64,000 nt of DNA. It comes from Rikenellaceae bacterium (GTDB taxonomy: Bacteria; Bacteroidota; Bacteroidia; Bacteroidales; Rikenellaceae). Location of the stretch: positions 1 through 64,000 of the forward strand of contig SUZN01000008.1 of NCBI GenBank assembly GCA_015059905.1, read 5' to 3'. Numbering within the stretch: position 1 is the first letter of the stretch; every line of letters begins with the position of its first letter. Below are positions 48,869-58,798 of this stretch, in pieces. The translations under genes were made by a program, and so were the position numbers. The notes under the pieces are model-generated. The model was not told the origin of the DNA, did not search any database, and saw nothing but the letters and a program-made list of their open reading frames with translations.

Positions 48869-51253
48869 CTACTCCGTGCGGCGGATGCGGCAGCCAAAGA
48901 TTCCGCCAGCAAGGTTGCCGTCGTGGGCATCGAACTTAACTGTCAGTTTGCCGCCGCGCAGCAGGTGTGCTGGGATAGGATAGGCGGTATCAATCAGCGC
49001 ATCGAAGGTCTCGCGGCGCAGGGTGCGGGTTGCAATCTTCTCGCCGTTTATGAGGATGTCGAATGTACGGAGACCGTCGTCGGTTGAGTGGAAGGTGAGC
49101 ACAAGCTCCTGCTCTGCCTCGCGATCGCACTTCAAGTCATACGAGAACCAGCCGCCATCCACAGCGTCACGCCACCCCATACCGCTATCGCAACGCGTGT
49201 GCTCGCCCTTGAGGTTGTGCGCCTGCTCCGAGGGGTGGTTACCGATAATCACCTTATCAATGGTGCGACGCTCACTCTCCAGCAGCGAGAGAATATCCTC
49301 GCCACTTTCGGGCAGAAATACCTTCATCTCGGTAGCCCCCTTGTATGAGCGTGCGTAGTATGGAATAAAGGTTATCTCAGCAGGTAACGACTCCACCGAT
49401 GAGTTATCCTCCTTGATGGCGTAGCGCAAGCCCTCGCCACGCAGGGTGTATGCGCCACCGATTGAGAGTGAGTCACTTACCACTCTGAACTTCGCATCAG
49501 CCTGAAGCGACAGGTCAGCCACTCTGCCACCGTTGTCGGTGCCCTCGGCGCAATATACTATCGGACCTCGCTCCACCGAGAGCAAGCCGCGATTGCCCAC
49601 CACAGCGGAGTGTGTACGCACCTGTCTAACTCGCATAGGAAGCTCCAGACGCACCTTGTCGCCCGCCTGCCACTTGCGGTTAATAAGGGCATAGCCCTTC
49701 TCGGTTGAGAATGAAATCTCCTCGTCGTTTACATATATCTTTGCCTCATCGGCCGAAGGGTCGGTGTAGGCATAGAGGTCGGATGGCACAGCCTCACCCC
49801 TTGCCCAGCCTGGAATGCGGAGTGCAAGCTCAAAGCCTCGCCCTGCCTGCTCCACCTCAAACTCAATGCTGCCCTCCCAGGGGTACTCCGTGCGCTGACG
49901 CAACACCACCTGCTTGCCGCCCAGCTCAATCTCGCTGCGGCTGCTCATATAGAGGTTGGCATATATGCGGTTACCCTCGGTGGCATATACATAGCCAGGT
50001 ACGGAAGGAATTATACGGCACACATTTGTCGGACAGCAGCTGCAACCAAACCACGCACTGCGCAGCTGACCGTTCTTGGCTGTCTCCAGCGGGTTGGGGT
50101 AGAAGTAGCTGTCGCCCGTGATTGATATTCCGCAGAGGACGGTGTTGTAGAGCGAACGCTCCAGCACATCGATATACTTTGAGTCACCGTGCAGGCGGAA
50201 CATACGCAGGTTGAACATAGCGTTGGCAATCGAAGCACACGTCTCGCAGTATGCCGAGCCGTTTGGCAGCTCATAATTCTCGCCGAAGGCTTCGTTGTGG
50301 GCTCTTGCACCCAGACCGCCTGTGATGTAGAATTTCTTGCTGACGATATTCTCCCAGATGCTGTCGGCTGTGGCGAGATACTCCTTATCGCCCTGATGCA
50401 GAGCAATATCCGCCATTCCAGAGTAGAAGTAGAGGGCTCTTACAGCGTGACCCACAGCCTCGCGTTGCTCGGTGGCGGGGAGGTGATCCTGCCAGTACTT
50501 GCCATTCACGCGCAGGTCGTCGGACGTTGGGTCGAACTCACGATGACCTCGGCAGTCGAGGAAGAAACGAGCCTCATCGAGATACTTCTTGTCGCCCGTA
50601 GCCTCATACAGACGCACCAACGCCATCTCAATAACGGCGTGACCTGGTGCCATCACGATGCCATCCCAGTTAAAATCCTTGCATACAAGGTCGGCATTCT
50701 TTATCGCCGCATCCAGCATCTTGCGCTTGCCCGTAGCGTCGTAGTATGCCACCGCCGCCTCATACAGCTCGCCTGCATTGAAGGTCTCGTGGCTGAGGTT
50801 CCAGTCGGTCTCCCAACGCTCCTTGCCACACCAAGGGTGCAAAGGGTTGTTGATGGTGCGGTTGGTGAAGAGGTAGCCGTCGGGCTCCTGTGCCGCCACC
50901 ACAATGTCGATAATACTATCCACATACTGCTCCAGTTCGGGGTCTGGCTCCACCTTGAGCAGATAGGCTGCGCCCTCAATCACCTTGAACAGGTCGGCAT
51001 CGTCGAAGGGCTGTCCCGACTGGAAACGTCCCTCCATCAACCCCGCCGCAATGGCGAAGTTACGCACATATCCCGCCCTGTCGCTACGCTCAAAGGCGTA
51101 ACGGATGGTCTTGTTGCGCAGGGTGTCGAGCCTCTGTCGCCAGAAGGTATCCTCGACGTGCACATCGGTGAACGATACGGGCGTTATGCCCTTTCTCTGG
51201 CAGCCAACAAATGCCAGCACGACAAATGCCAGTAACAAAATGCTCCTTTTCAT
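48869..51253 (-). CDS. glycoside hydrolase family 127 (beta-L-arabinofuranosidase-like) lipoprotein
   Basis: 794 residues. Lipobox VLAFVGC near residue 18 puts it on a membrane facing outward. The GH127 (alpha/alpha)6 barrel is clear: WETDWNLSHETFNAGELYEAA, GHAVRALYFYSGMAD, NGSAYCETCASIANAMFN (catalytic Glu and zinc-binding Cys) and CSCCPTNVCR (the Cys pair including the nucleophile in HypBA1). A C-terminal beta domain follows. It should release beta-L-arabinofuranose from plant glycans or glycoproteins. Follows the TIM-barrel gene by 12 bases in one operon. Confidence 0.92.
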   Translation of the reverse strand: MKRSILLLAFVVLAFVGCQRKGITPVSFTDVHVEDTFWRQRLDTLRNKTIRYAFERSDRAGYVRNFAIAAGLMEGRFQSGQPFDDADLFKVIEGAAYLLKVEPDPELEQYVDSIIDIVVAAQEPDGYLFTNRTINNPLHPWCGKERWETDWNLSHETFNAGELYEAAVAYYDATGKRKMLDAAIKNADLVCKDFNWDGIVMAPGHAVIEMALVRLYEATGDKKYLDEARFFLDCRGHREFDPTSDDLRVNGKYWQDHLPATEQREAVGHAVRALYFYSGMADIALHQGDKEYLATADSIWENIVSKKFYITGGLGARAHNEAFGENYELPNGSAYCETCASIANAMFNLRMFRLHGDSKYIDVLERSLYNTVLCGISITGDSYFYPNPLETAKNGQLRSAWFGCSCCPTNVCRIIPSVPGYVYATEGNRIYANLYMSSRSEIELGGKQVVLRQRTEYPWEGSIEFEVEQAGRGFELALRIPGWARGEAVPSDLYAYTDPSADEAKIYVNDEEISFSTEKGYALINRKWQAGDKVRLELPMRVRQVRTHSAVVGNRGLLSVERGPIVYCAEGTDNGGRVADLSLQADAKFRVVSDSLSIGGAYTLRGEGLRYAIKEDNSSVESLPAEITFIPYYARSYKGATEMKVFLPESGEDILSLLESERRTIDKVIIGNHPSEQAHNLKGEHTRCDSGMGWRDAVDGGWFSYDLKCDREAEQELVLTFHSTDDGLRTFDILINGEKIATRTLRRETFDALIDTAYPIPAHLLRGGKLTVKFDAHDGNLAGGIFGCRIRRTE

Positions 51254-51265
51254 ATCTTGAGATTT

Positions 51266-52471
51266 TTATAATTCAAACAACAACATATCGCCTGCGGCAA
51301 GATTGAGCGAGGGCGAATATTTTTCAGCACCAACTATTACTCCGCCATCCAGCACCCGCTTCACTCCGTCGGCACACTCTACCGTCACACGCTGAGAGTT
51401 GTAAAGGTCTCTATTGACCACCATCAGATACTCCTTCTTGCCGTTACGCAGATGCGAGAGCAATACTCCCTCGCCATCGGTGCTGACACCCTTTATGCTT
51501 TTTGGCAACTGCTCCATACGCGTTGTGCCCATAGGTATCTGCTCGCCAGTATGTCCTACTGCCACAACCTCTGCGCCGAGCCATATATGGCTCAAGCCCT
51601 GCACTCGGGCATTAAGCTCCTTGACAAGGTCATAGACCTCGGTGCGCTGCGAGTTCTCATCAATGGGGGCATTGTGAAAGTTCCATATGGTGCCAAGAGG
51701 AGTGGTGTAGGTGAAATATTGTATTCCCTGCGCTCCATAGGCAAGGTTAGAGAATATCTGCAGGCGCAGTGACTCTCTGGTAGCTACGGGATAGGGGTCG
51801 TGTGCCGTTGAGAGTGCAAATGCCCAGAAAGGCTCACCTGCCAAGCGTGACTCGCGTGCTATATCCTCAAGGTTGGCATAAAACTCTCCTCGCAGACCAG
51901 CATCGGTCACAGGATAGTGGTCAAACGACACCAACCCAAGCCCCACCTCCTTAATAAAGCGAGCAACATAGTCGGCATAGCTTTTGGTCTGCAGATCAAC
52001 GGGAGCAACAAGATTTGGCAGGAGGTTGAGATACAGCAATTTTTCATCATCAATAGCTCTGATTTTATCAGCCATCTCACGCAGCTCGGCGAAGCCTGCA
52101 GCATTGGGCTCGTCACGCAGGAAGTAGCCTGCGGTGGATTTATGCTTTTTCGCCATACGCACCACACGCTCCATATCCTCACCCGTATGTCCAGCCATCA
52201 CAAGCACCTTCACGCCCGTACCCTCCGCCTCGTCGAGCGAACGGCATATCTCCTCATAGTCGGCAATATGCGAGAACGAGATGTTGAAGCCCGCCTCTGC
52301 CATCTCCTCGTATCGCTCCTTGCTCACCTGCTCGCCCGTAAGCGAGAACCAAGCAAGAATAGGCAGTTTACCAGGCGTTGGGTTGGTGTATTTGTGTGAC
52401 TCGGTTAGCTTCTGCGCCTGCACACCCACGGCAAGCAGCAGAGTAAGAAGTGCTGAAATAAGGTTTTTCAT
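51266..52471 (-). CDS. secreted TIM-barrel glycoside-hydrolase-like protein
   Basis: 401 residues, signal peptide about 1-19. The barrel has ILAWFSLTG at strand 1, NISFSHI, KVLVMAGH, a likely acid/base in GYFLRDEPN (about residue 125), SFDHYPV, and GIQYFTYTTPLG; it ends with a short beta domain. The arrangement recalls GH42-like or DUF4434-type glycosidases, but I cannot place the family. Next to GH127 it probably acts on the same glycan. A TATCTTTG box at 52494-52501 (minus strand) is its promoter. Confidence 0.7.
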   Translation of the reverse strand: MKNLISALLTLLLAVGVQAQKLTESHKYTNPTPGKLPILAWFSLTGEQVSKERYEEMAEAGFNISFSHIADYEEICRSLDEAEGTGVKVLVMAGHTGEDMERVVRMAKKHKSTAGYFLRDEPNAAGFAELREMADKIRAIDDEKLLYLNLLPNLVAPVDLQTKSYADYVARFIKEVGLGLVSFDHYPVTDAGLRGEFYANLEDIARESRLAGEPFWAFALSTAHDPYPVATRESLRLQIFSNLAYGAQGIQYFTYTTPLGTIWNFHNAPIDENSQRTEVYDLVKELNARVQGLSHIWLGAEVVAVGHTGEQIPMGTTRMEQLPKSIKGVSTDGEGVLLSHLRNGKKEYLMVVNRDLYNSQRVTVECADGVKRVLDGGVIVGAEKYSPSLNLAAGDMLLFEL

Positions 52472-52493
52472 ATTAAGATAGGTTTAGTCACTC

Positions 52494-52501
52494 AAAGATA
52501 G
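52494..52501 (-). promoter_or_regulatory. -7 box for the glycosidase-GH127 operon
   Basis: TATCTTTG on the minus strand, 23 bases before the start codon; no good -33 was found. Confidence 0.45.
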
Positions 52502-52514
52502 TGATTTTGGCGGA

Positions 52515-52549
52515 ATAAAAAAAGAGTTTGCCCCGAAAGACAAACTCTT
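52515..52549 (-). terminator. terminator of the esterase operon
   Basis: AAGAGTTTG and CAAACTCTT (52522-52530, 52541-52549) pair, with seven U after the stem on the minus strand. Confidence 0.75.
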
Positions 52550-52628
52550 ATTTCTTGCTTTATTCACTGCGGCAACTCTATTTCTGCCCGCCGAGCAGCA
52601 TCCGCTACTCCAACCCGCCAGCCTCTCT

Positions 52629-53510
52629 CTATTTCAGCCCGTCGAGCCACTCAAGCAGCGACTGCTGCCATTGGGATTTGTATTTGAAACTATCTCTAAA
52701 GCCCCAGCCGTGACCGCCCGAAGGGTAGATGTGTATCGAAGCGGGGCGTTTATGCTCCTTCAGAGCGTTATAGAAACGTATGCTGTTTGCTGGTGGCACG
52801 CCTCCGTCATCATCCGAGAGAGCCATAAAGGTGGGTGGGGTTGTAGCCGACACCAGCCTCTCCGCCGAGTAGCGTGCGGTAAGCTCCGACGTGCGCTCTG
52901 CGCCCAGCAGATTATCAAACGAGCCATTGTGTGCAAAGTGTCTGTCACCCGTAATTACGGGGTAGAACAGCACCGAGAAATCGGGTCGCAGCGTAGCGCG
53001 GTGGCTCTTGTCGCCGTTATACTCCAGCGCGCCAACCGTTGTAGCAGCAGCCAGATGACCTCCCGCCGAGAAGCCCATAATTCCGACACTCCGTATTCCG
53101 CGTGAAGGGGCATACTCCTCCTTCATATATCGCAACGCCTCGGCAGCATCCTCCAGAGGTACCTCGGGGTGGTGGTTGGGCATACGATACATCAGCACAG
53201 CCGCCGTAATCCCCTGCTCGGCAAACCAGCGTCCGAAGTCGTGACCCTCGTGACCGAGAGCCACAAGCCAATAGCCGCCACCAGGGCAGATGACAATACT
53301 CTGACCCGTAGCACGCTCCGCCGCAGCCTCATAGATGTAGAGGCGTGCCTCGACCGTATTCGAGAAACGCCCGCCGCCCTCCTCCTTCTCCTTACCCTGA
53401 AGGTGGTTGGAGTGGGGCGCTGTAGTATTGTCCCACAACTGAACAACGCTCTGTGCCTCGATAGTCATTGCCAAAAGCGAAAATATTAGCGTTAAAACCG
53501 TTTTTCTCAT
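52629..53510 (-). CDS. secreted alpha/beta-hydrolase esterase
   Basis: 293 residues, signal peptide about 1-19. Alpha/beta-hydrolase core: oxyanion region VICPGGGYWLVALGHEG, nucleophile elbow GIMGFSAGGHLAA, an Asp in ALSDDDGGVPP, and the His in PSGGHGWGF. This BD-FAE/acetyl-xylan-esterase-like group removes acyl groups from plant polysaccharides. It follows the double hydrolase gene by 9 bases, and the same strand carries GH127 downstream. Confidence 0.88.
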   Translation of the reverse strand: MRKTVLTLIFSLLAMTIEAQSVVQLWDNTTAPHSNHLQGKEKEEGGGRFSNTVEARLYIYEAAAERATGQSIVICPGGGYWLVALGHEGHDFGRWFAEQGITAAVLMYRMPNHHPEVPLEDAAEALRYMKEEYAPSRGIRSVGIMGFSAGGHLAAATTVGALEYNGDKSHRATLRPDFSVLFYPVITGDRHFAHNGSFDNLLGAERTSELTARYSAERLVSATTPPTFMALSDDDGGVPPANSIRFYNALKEHKRPASIHIYPSGGHGWGFRDSFKYKSQWQQSLLEWLDGLK

Positions 53511-53519
53511 CTTTGTCTT

Positions 53520-55262
53520 TTAGTTTATTCCGAGTCGCTGCTTCAGGTAGTCGCCTATACGCTCCAGGAAGGTGTAGCTGCCTGTGCCTGGCGCAGCCTT
53601 TTGCTGGAAGCAGTGGTCACGCAGGGCGAGTGTATGCAGCTCGCTCTGGATACCCATCGCGCGCATCTTCTCCCACGTCTTGACAGAGTTCATCGCCGCC
53701 CAGCCATCTGCATCGCCGTGAATGAAGAGCATAGGGGCGGTGTCAAGGTCGAAATTCAGCTCTGGTACCAACACCGCGCTGTCGGCATTGCCGCCTGTTG
53801 AGTTGTGTGCATCAGAGCCATCGGTGAGGGCGTATGCAGGATAGATACCAATACCCCACTGTACATTGCAGGGCTGATAGTCAATCACATCGGTATGCAG
53901 GTAGGCTCTTTGACGTGAGCTTGTTACACCCATCAGCGTGAGGTGACCACCCGCCGATGAGCCCATAATACCGATTTTATTTGGGTTAAGACCTCGCTCT
54001 GCCGCCTCGCTGCGCACCTTGCGGATAGCACGCTGCAAATCCTGCCAAGCGGTGGTATGCTTCGCCAAGCCACTCTCCTTCGATGGGCGTGGTGTGCGGT
54101 ACTTGAGCGTCACGACAGTTATGCCCAGCTCATTCAGGTAGCGACGTACGGGTGCAACCTCAAAACCGTCGGGGTCGTTGCCCATATAGCTGCCGCCAGA
54201 GTAGATAATCTGTATCGCATCGGTCTTTTTGTTCTTTGGCAGGTGCCACTCGATGTATGGCTTGCACTGGTGAGCCTGCGCCGAAGGCATCTTGCCCTCT
54301 GCCCACAAATCCTCAACGATATGCTCTGTGCGGGCATCGTCATTAGGGAAGCGAGCCATAAGCTCCTCCTCCGCCTGAAGCTCACCCATATAGCCCATCT
54401 GACGCATAAACTCCACCGTGCGCTCGAAGCCGAATGCGCCGTGACCCTCATTTGGGTAGAGGTGCAGCTCGGCAGGAATCTTCATCTCGCGCAGACGGCG
54501 GTAGATGAGTGTTGAGCCGTTGGGGGTGTAGGGGTCAAGACCGCCGTGCTGAAGGGTCATCGGGCAGGTCTTCTCGTCGAACTTAAAGACTGAAGAGAGC
54601 TTCACATCTGCGCCGTAACCCTCTCTTGATGCGGGTGTTCCCTCCTCGCCATCGGTGGTCACATAGGCTGGGGCATTCACCACCGCCCAATTGATGTGGC
54701 AAGGCACATCGTCAAGCTTATCCACACGCTCATAGGCTGGTGTCTGCGAGCTTGTAGCCAGCAGCAACGCGAGGTGTGAGCCCGCCGACATAGAGATAAC
54801 GCCAATCTTCTCGGGGTCGTAGCCGCGCTTCTTTGCCTCGCTACGCACCTTACGCACAGCACGCTGACCATCCTCCCAAGCTGTCTGGTAGATAGGCAGC
54901 CCCACAGGGCGAGGTGTGCGATAGACGAAGTTCACGGTCTGGAAACCGAGCGCCGTCAAGCGCTCACGCCACATCTGGATAAGTCCCACGTCGCAGCAAG
55001 AGTAGTAGCCGCCGCCCGAGATAAGTATCATACAAGCGTCGTTATCAACCTCCTTGGCTGGCTTCTCGCCCCACTCAAGGTATGCTATGCGGTGCTTGTC
55101 GGCATCGAAACCCTCCTTGCCAGCCTCATCGGTCATCGCTGCAATCTGATGTGACTGCTGTGATGGCATCTTGCTCTTTGACCACAGCGCCTCACGCTCA
55201 TAGCCAAAGAGGCTCACCGAGCAGAGGAGCAGGGTTACCAATAATGTGGTTTTAAGTTTCAT
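53520..55262 (-). CDS. secreted protein with two alpha/beta-hydrolase domains in tandem
   Basis: 580 residues, signal peptide about 1-20. Two homologous halves: domain 1 (about 30-290) has ILISGGGYYSCCD, nucleophile elbow GVISMSAGSHLAL and His in NEGHGAFGF; domain 2 (about 310-580) has IIYSGGSYMGND, elbow GIMGSSAGGHLTL and a terminal LRDHCFQQ. Both keep a Ser and a possible His, so both could be active. A shared linker motif (LWS/AEGKMPS plus QAHQ) precedes each half. Likely a two-headed carbohydrate esterase. First gene of a unit with the next esterase; leuS lies 21 bases upstream. Confidence 0.85.
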   Translation of the reverse strand: MKLKTTLLVTLLLCSVSLFGYEREALWSKSKMPSQQSHQIAAMTDEAGKEGFDADKHRIAYLEWGEKPAKEVDNDACMILISGGGYYSCCDVGLIQMWRERLTALGFQTVNFVYRTPRPVGLPIYQTAWEDGQRAVRKVRSEAKKRGYDPEKIGVISMSAGSHLALLLATSSQTPAYERVDKLDDVPCHINWAVVNAPAYVTTDGEEGTPASREGYGADVKLSSVFKFDEKTCPMTLQHGGLDPYTPNGSTLIYRRLREMKIPAELHLYPNEGHGAFGFERTVEFMRQMGYMGELQAEEELMARFPNDDARTEHIVEDLWAEGKMPSAQAHQCKPYIEWHLPKNKKTDAIQIIYSGGSYMGNDPDGFEVAPVRRYLNELGITVVTLKYRTPRPSKESGLAKHTTAWQDLQRAIRKVRSEAAERGLNPNKIGIMGSSAGGHLTLMGVTSSRQRAYLHTDVIDYQPCNVQWGIGIYPAYALTDGSDAHNSTGGNADSAVLVPELNFDLDTAPMLFIHGDADGWAAMNSVKTWEKMRAMGIQSELHTLALRDHCFQQKAAPGTGSYTFLERIGDYLKQRLGIN

Positions 55263-55283
55263 AACGTATTGGTTTTTAGTATT

Positions 55284-58040
55284 TTACATTACGATGTTGA
55301 TAATCTTGCCTGGGACAACGATAATCTTCTTCGCTGGCTTACCCTCGAGCCACTTCTGCGCGCCCTCTGCTTTGACGATGTCTGCCTGAATCTCGGCAGG
55401 AGTCATCGCGAGTGGGTAGTTCTGCTTGAAGCGGAGCTTGCCGTTCACCATCACAGGATACTCAAATGCGCTCTCAACCAAATACTCCTCGTTGTGCTCT
55501 GGATAGGCAGCATCGAAGATTGTCTCTGCGTGACCCAACTGCTCCCACAGCTCCTCGGCGATATGAGGCGCAAAAGGAGCGATGAGGATTGTGAGTGGCT
55601 CAAGCACAGCGCGCTTGTGGCACGCGCCCAACTCATTGAGGCAAATCATAAATGCTGAAACCGAAGTATTGAATGAGAAATTCTCGATATCCTCACGAAT
55701 CTTCTTGATTGTCTTGTGCAGGGTCTTGAGCTCGGCTGGTGTTGGCTGCTCGTCATTCACAGCGAACGCGCCCTCCTTGTCGAAGTACAAGCGCCAGAAC
55801 TTACGCAGGAACTTATGCACACCGTCGATACCGTTGGTATCCCAAGGCTTCGACTGCTCCAATGGACCGAGGAACATCTCATACATACGCAATGTGTCGG
55901 CACCGTAGTTCTCCACGATGTTATCTGGGTTTACCACGTTGAACATCGACTTTGACATCTTCTCAATAGCCCAGCCGCAGATGTACTTGCCATCCTCAAG
56001 GATAAACTCCGCATCCTTGAACTCTGGACGCCATGCACGGAAGGCATCCAGATCGAGCTGGTCGTTCTTCACGATGTTTACATCCACGTGAATCTCCTGT
56101 GTCTGGTAGTCGCCCTTCAAGCCCAGAGATACGAACTTGTTTGTGCCGACAACACGATATACAAAGTTTGAACGACCCTGAATCATACCCTGATTAACGA
56201 GCTTCTTGAATGGCTCGCTCTCGCAGATATAACCCAAATCGTAGAGGAACATATTCCAGAAACGAGAGTACATCAGGTGACCCGTAGCGTGCTCGATACC
56301 ACCCACATACAAATCCACGTTACGCCAATAGTCGTTAGCCTCTTTCGAAACGAGTGCCTCCGAGTTGCGTGGGTCCATATAGCGCAGGAAGTAAGCCGAT
56401 GAGCCTGCGAAGCCTGGCATTGTAGAGAGCTCAAATGGGTAGCCCTCCTCGGTTGCCCAGCCCTCAACGCGTGCCAATGGTGGCTCGCCCTGCTCGGTAG
56501 GACCGAAGTTCTCGATTGGTGGCAACTCAAGTGGGAGCTTATCCTCCGAGAGTGGATATGATGTGTCGCCCTTATAGTAGATTGGGAATGGCTCGCCCCA
56601 ATAACGCTGACGAGAGAAGATAGCATCACGCAGACGGTAGTTGATGAGCTTCTTACCCAAACCGCGCTTCTCAACCTCCTCGAACATTGCAGGGATAGCC
56701 TCCTTGACATCCATACCTGTGATGAAGTCGGAGTTAATCATCTTGCCCTCCTTGGCATCGTATGACTCAACCTCTATGTTTCCGCCCTCAACAACTGGGA
56801 TGATATCCAGACCGAAGTGACGTGCAAAGGCGTAGTCACGCGAGTCGTGCGCTGGCACAGCCATAATGGCACCAGTACCGTAGCCTGCCAATACATAGTC
56901 CGAAATATAGATTGGAATAGCCTTGCCTGTGAATGGGTTGATGGCGTAAGAGCCTGTGGCAACACCACTCACGCGGCGAGTCTCGGCGATACGCTCACGC
57001 TCCGAACGCTTCTTTGTCTGCTCGATATACTCCTCAACGGCAGCCTTGTTCTCTGCGGTGGTAAGCTCCTCGACCCACTCGTGCTCGGGGGCGATAACCA
57101 TAAATGTAACACCGAAGATAGTATCAGGGCGTGTAGTGAAAATCTCCAGCTTGCGCTCCGAGTCCTTCACATCGAAGAATACCTGCGCACCTACCGAACG
57201 ACCAATCCAGTTGCGCTGAATCTCCTTCAGCGAGTCGCTCCACTCGAGTGAGTCCAGACCATCGAGCATACGCTGTGCATAGGCTGTAACGCGCAGTGAC
57301 CACTGCTTCATACGCTTCTGCTCCACAGGGTAACCGCCACGCACCGACAAGCCATCCTTAACCTCATCGTTAGCCAGCACTGTGCCCAACTTCGCACACC
57401 AGTTCACCATAGTGTCGGCACGATATGCCAGGCGGTAGTTCTGCAACACCTGCTCCTGCTTGGGCTCGTCCCAAGAGTTCCACTCCTCGGCGGTGAAAGT
57501 CATTGGGGTTGTGCAGGCAACGTCCAAGCCCTCGGTACCCTTTGCAGCGAAGTGAGCCTTCAAATCCTCGATTGGGAGTGCCTTCTGCGCCACGTTGCAG
57601 TAGTAGTGGTCATACATCTTCAGGAATGCCCACTGTGTCCACTTGTAATACTCGGGGTCGCAGGTGCGTACCTCACGGTCCCAATCGTAGCAGAAGCCAA
57701 TCTTATCCATCTGCTCGCGGTAGCGGTTCACATTCTGCTCGGTGGTTACGGCAGGGTGCTGACCTGTCTGGATAGCATACTGCTCGGCAGGCAGACCGAA
57801 GGCATCGTAACCCATTGGGTGCAACACGTTGAAGCCACACAGACGCTTGTAGCGTGAGTAGATATCCGATGCGATATAACCCAGAGGGTGACCAACGTGC
57901 AAACCTGCTCCCGATGGGTAGGGGAACATATCCAATACGTAATACTTTGGACGTGAGGAATCAACCTCCACGTGATAGGTCTTGCGATCGTTCCAGAGCT
58001 TATGCCACTTGGACTCAATCTGTTTGAAATTGTATTCCAT
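55284..58040 (-). CDS. leuS: leucyl-tRNA synthetase
   Basis: 918 residues. Class I signature HVGHPLGY (about residue 48) and KMSKSMFN (about 690). The CP1 editing domain is present ([32 protein letters not shown]). Standard length for Bacteroidetes. Promoter on the minus strand at 58090-58120. The double hydrolase gene starts 21 bases after its stop, so some transcripts may continue into it. Confidence 0.97.
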   Translation of the reverse strand: MEYNFKQIESKWHKLWNDRKTYHVEVDSSRPKYYVLDMFPYPSGAGLHVGHPLGYIASDIYSRYKRLCGFNVLHPMGYDAFGLPAEQYAIQTGQHPAVTTEQNVNRYREQMDKIGFCYDWDREVRTCDPEYYKWTQWAFLKMYDHYYCNVAQKALPIEDLKAHFAAKGTEGLDVACTTPMTFTAEEWNSWDEPKQEQVLQNYRLAYRADTMVNWCAKLGTVLANDEVKDGLSVRGGYPVEQKRMKQWSLRVTAYAQRMLDGLDSLEWSDSLKEIQRNWIGRSVGAQVFFDVKDSERKLEIFTTRPDTIFGVTFMVIAPEHEWVEELTTAENKAAVEEYIEQTKKRSERERIAETRRVSGVATGSYAINPFTGKAIPIYISDYVLAGYGTGAIMAVPAHDSRDYAFARHFGLDIIPVVEGGNIEVESYDAKEGKMINSDFITGMDVKEAIPAMFEEVEKRGLGKKLINYRLRDAIFSRQRYWGEPFPIYYKGDTSYPLSEDKLPLELPPIENFGPTEQGEPPLARVEGWATEEGYPFELSTMPGFAGSSAYFLRYMDPRNSEALVSKEANDYWRNVDLYVGGIEHATGHLMYSRFWNMFLYDLGYICESEPFKKLVNQGMIQGRSNFVYRVVGTNKFVSLGLKGDYQTQEIHVDVNIVKNDQLDLDAFRAWRPEFKDAEFILEDGKYICGWAIEKMSKSMFNVVNPDNIVENYGADTLRMYEMFLGPLEQSKPWDTNGIDGVHKFLRKFWRLYFDKEGAFAVNDEQPTPAELKTLHKTIKKIREDIENFSFNTSVSAFMICLNELGACHKRAVLEPLTILIAPFAPHIAEELWEQLGHAETIFDAAYPEHNEEYLVESAFEYPVMVNGKLRFKQNYPLAMTPAEIQADIVKAEGAQKWLEGKPAKKIIVVPGKIINIVM

Positions 58041-58089
58041 TGTTATATAGTTTTTTGTTTTTGTCGTAAAGGAATTGTCTATTATCTTA

Positions 58090-58120
58090 CAAAATTACAA
58101 TTATAAATTCAATTATCAAA
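58090..58120 (-). promoter_or_regulatory. leuS promoter
   Basis: TTTG (58117-58120), 19-base spacer, TAATTTTG (58090-58097) on the minus strand. Confidence 0.65.
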
Positions 58121-58132
58121 ATTGAGCGACAG

Positions 58133-58534
58133 CTACTCCTCGTCCATCTCCTCGTCGAAGTAGAATCCATCCATCAGCGCATCAATCTCGCGGCGCTCCT
58201 TTTTGGTTGGGCGACCTGTGCCACGCTCGCGGAAGACAAAGACCGTCTCGCGGGGTACGGTGAGCTTGTCGAGCTCCTCCTGCGGGGTGATATTCAGACA
58301 ATATTGGGGAACATTCTTCGCCCCCTGACGGCTTGAGACAAGCTCCAACACTTTATATTGATACGTCACGGGCATACGCTTCACGGCGATGATGTCACCC
58401 TGCTTAACCTCGCGCGAGGGCTTGGCGTAGGCTCCATTCACCAGCACGCGGTTGTTGCGTATGGCATCGGCAGCGTCCGAGCGTGTCTTGAACACTCGCA
58501 CCGCCCAAAGGTATTTATCTAATCTTACTTCCAT
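58133..58534 (-). CDS. S4-domain RNA-binding protein (Hsp15-like)
   Basis: 133 residues. N-terminal S4 domain: VRLDKYLWAVRVFKTRSDAADAI and VLVNGAYAKPSREVKQGDII. The remainder is charged and ends with an acidic tail. Hsp15 binds stalled 50S subunits carrying peptidyl-tRNA; the same fold also appears in other ribosome-associated factors, so the role is inferred. Confidence 0.85.
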   Translation of the reverse strand: MEVRLDKYLWAVRVFKTRSDAADAIRNNRVLVNGAYAKPSREVKQGDIIAVKRMPVTYQYKVLELVSSRQGAKNVPQYCLNITPQEELDKLTVPRETVFVFRERGTGRPTKKERREIDALMDGFYFDEEMDEE

Positions 58535-58571
58535 TGCTTCAATCCAAAATTTTCAAGAAATTTCCGCCATA

Positions 58572-58798
58572 GGAGATTGCCACGTCGGACTAAAGTCCTC
58601 CTCGCAATGACGTTGTTTATTATTTTCAAGCTTAAGCTTGTATCTTTGGAGGCATAGCGCAAGCGCTACCCCCGCTGCCTCCAAAGATAAATTTTTCAGC
58701 AATAATCTAAATTCCAACCCAAAATCAATTTTGAATTCCCATCAAGCGAAGAGGTATTATCTTTCATCTTTCATCTTTTCTCTTTCATCTTTCCTCTT
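58572..58798 (+). repeat. composite hairpin repeat, copy 3
   Basis: A GTCATT-type hairpin in inverted orientation (58572-58611), hairpin CAAGCTTAAGCTTG (58627-58640), long stem TATCTTTGGAGGCA (58641-58654) with perfect complement at 58676-58689 enclosing AGCGC/GCGCT, and inverted 7-bp units at 58761-58798 that touch the end of ftsW. The left purine heptamers are missing here. Confidence 0.75.

Noticed and set aside
50189..51235. 348-codon plus-strand open frame opposite GH127
   Set aside because: The GH127 frame carries all family motifs; the other strand is a shadow.
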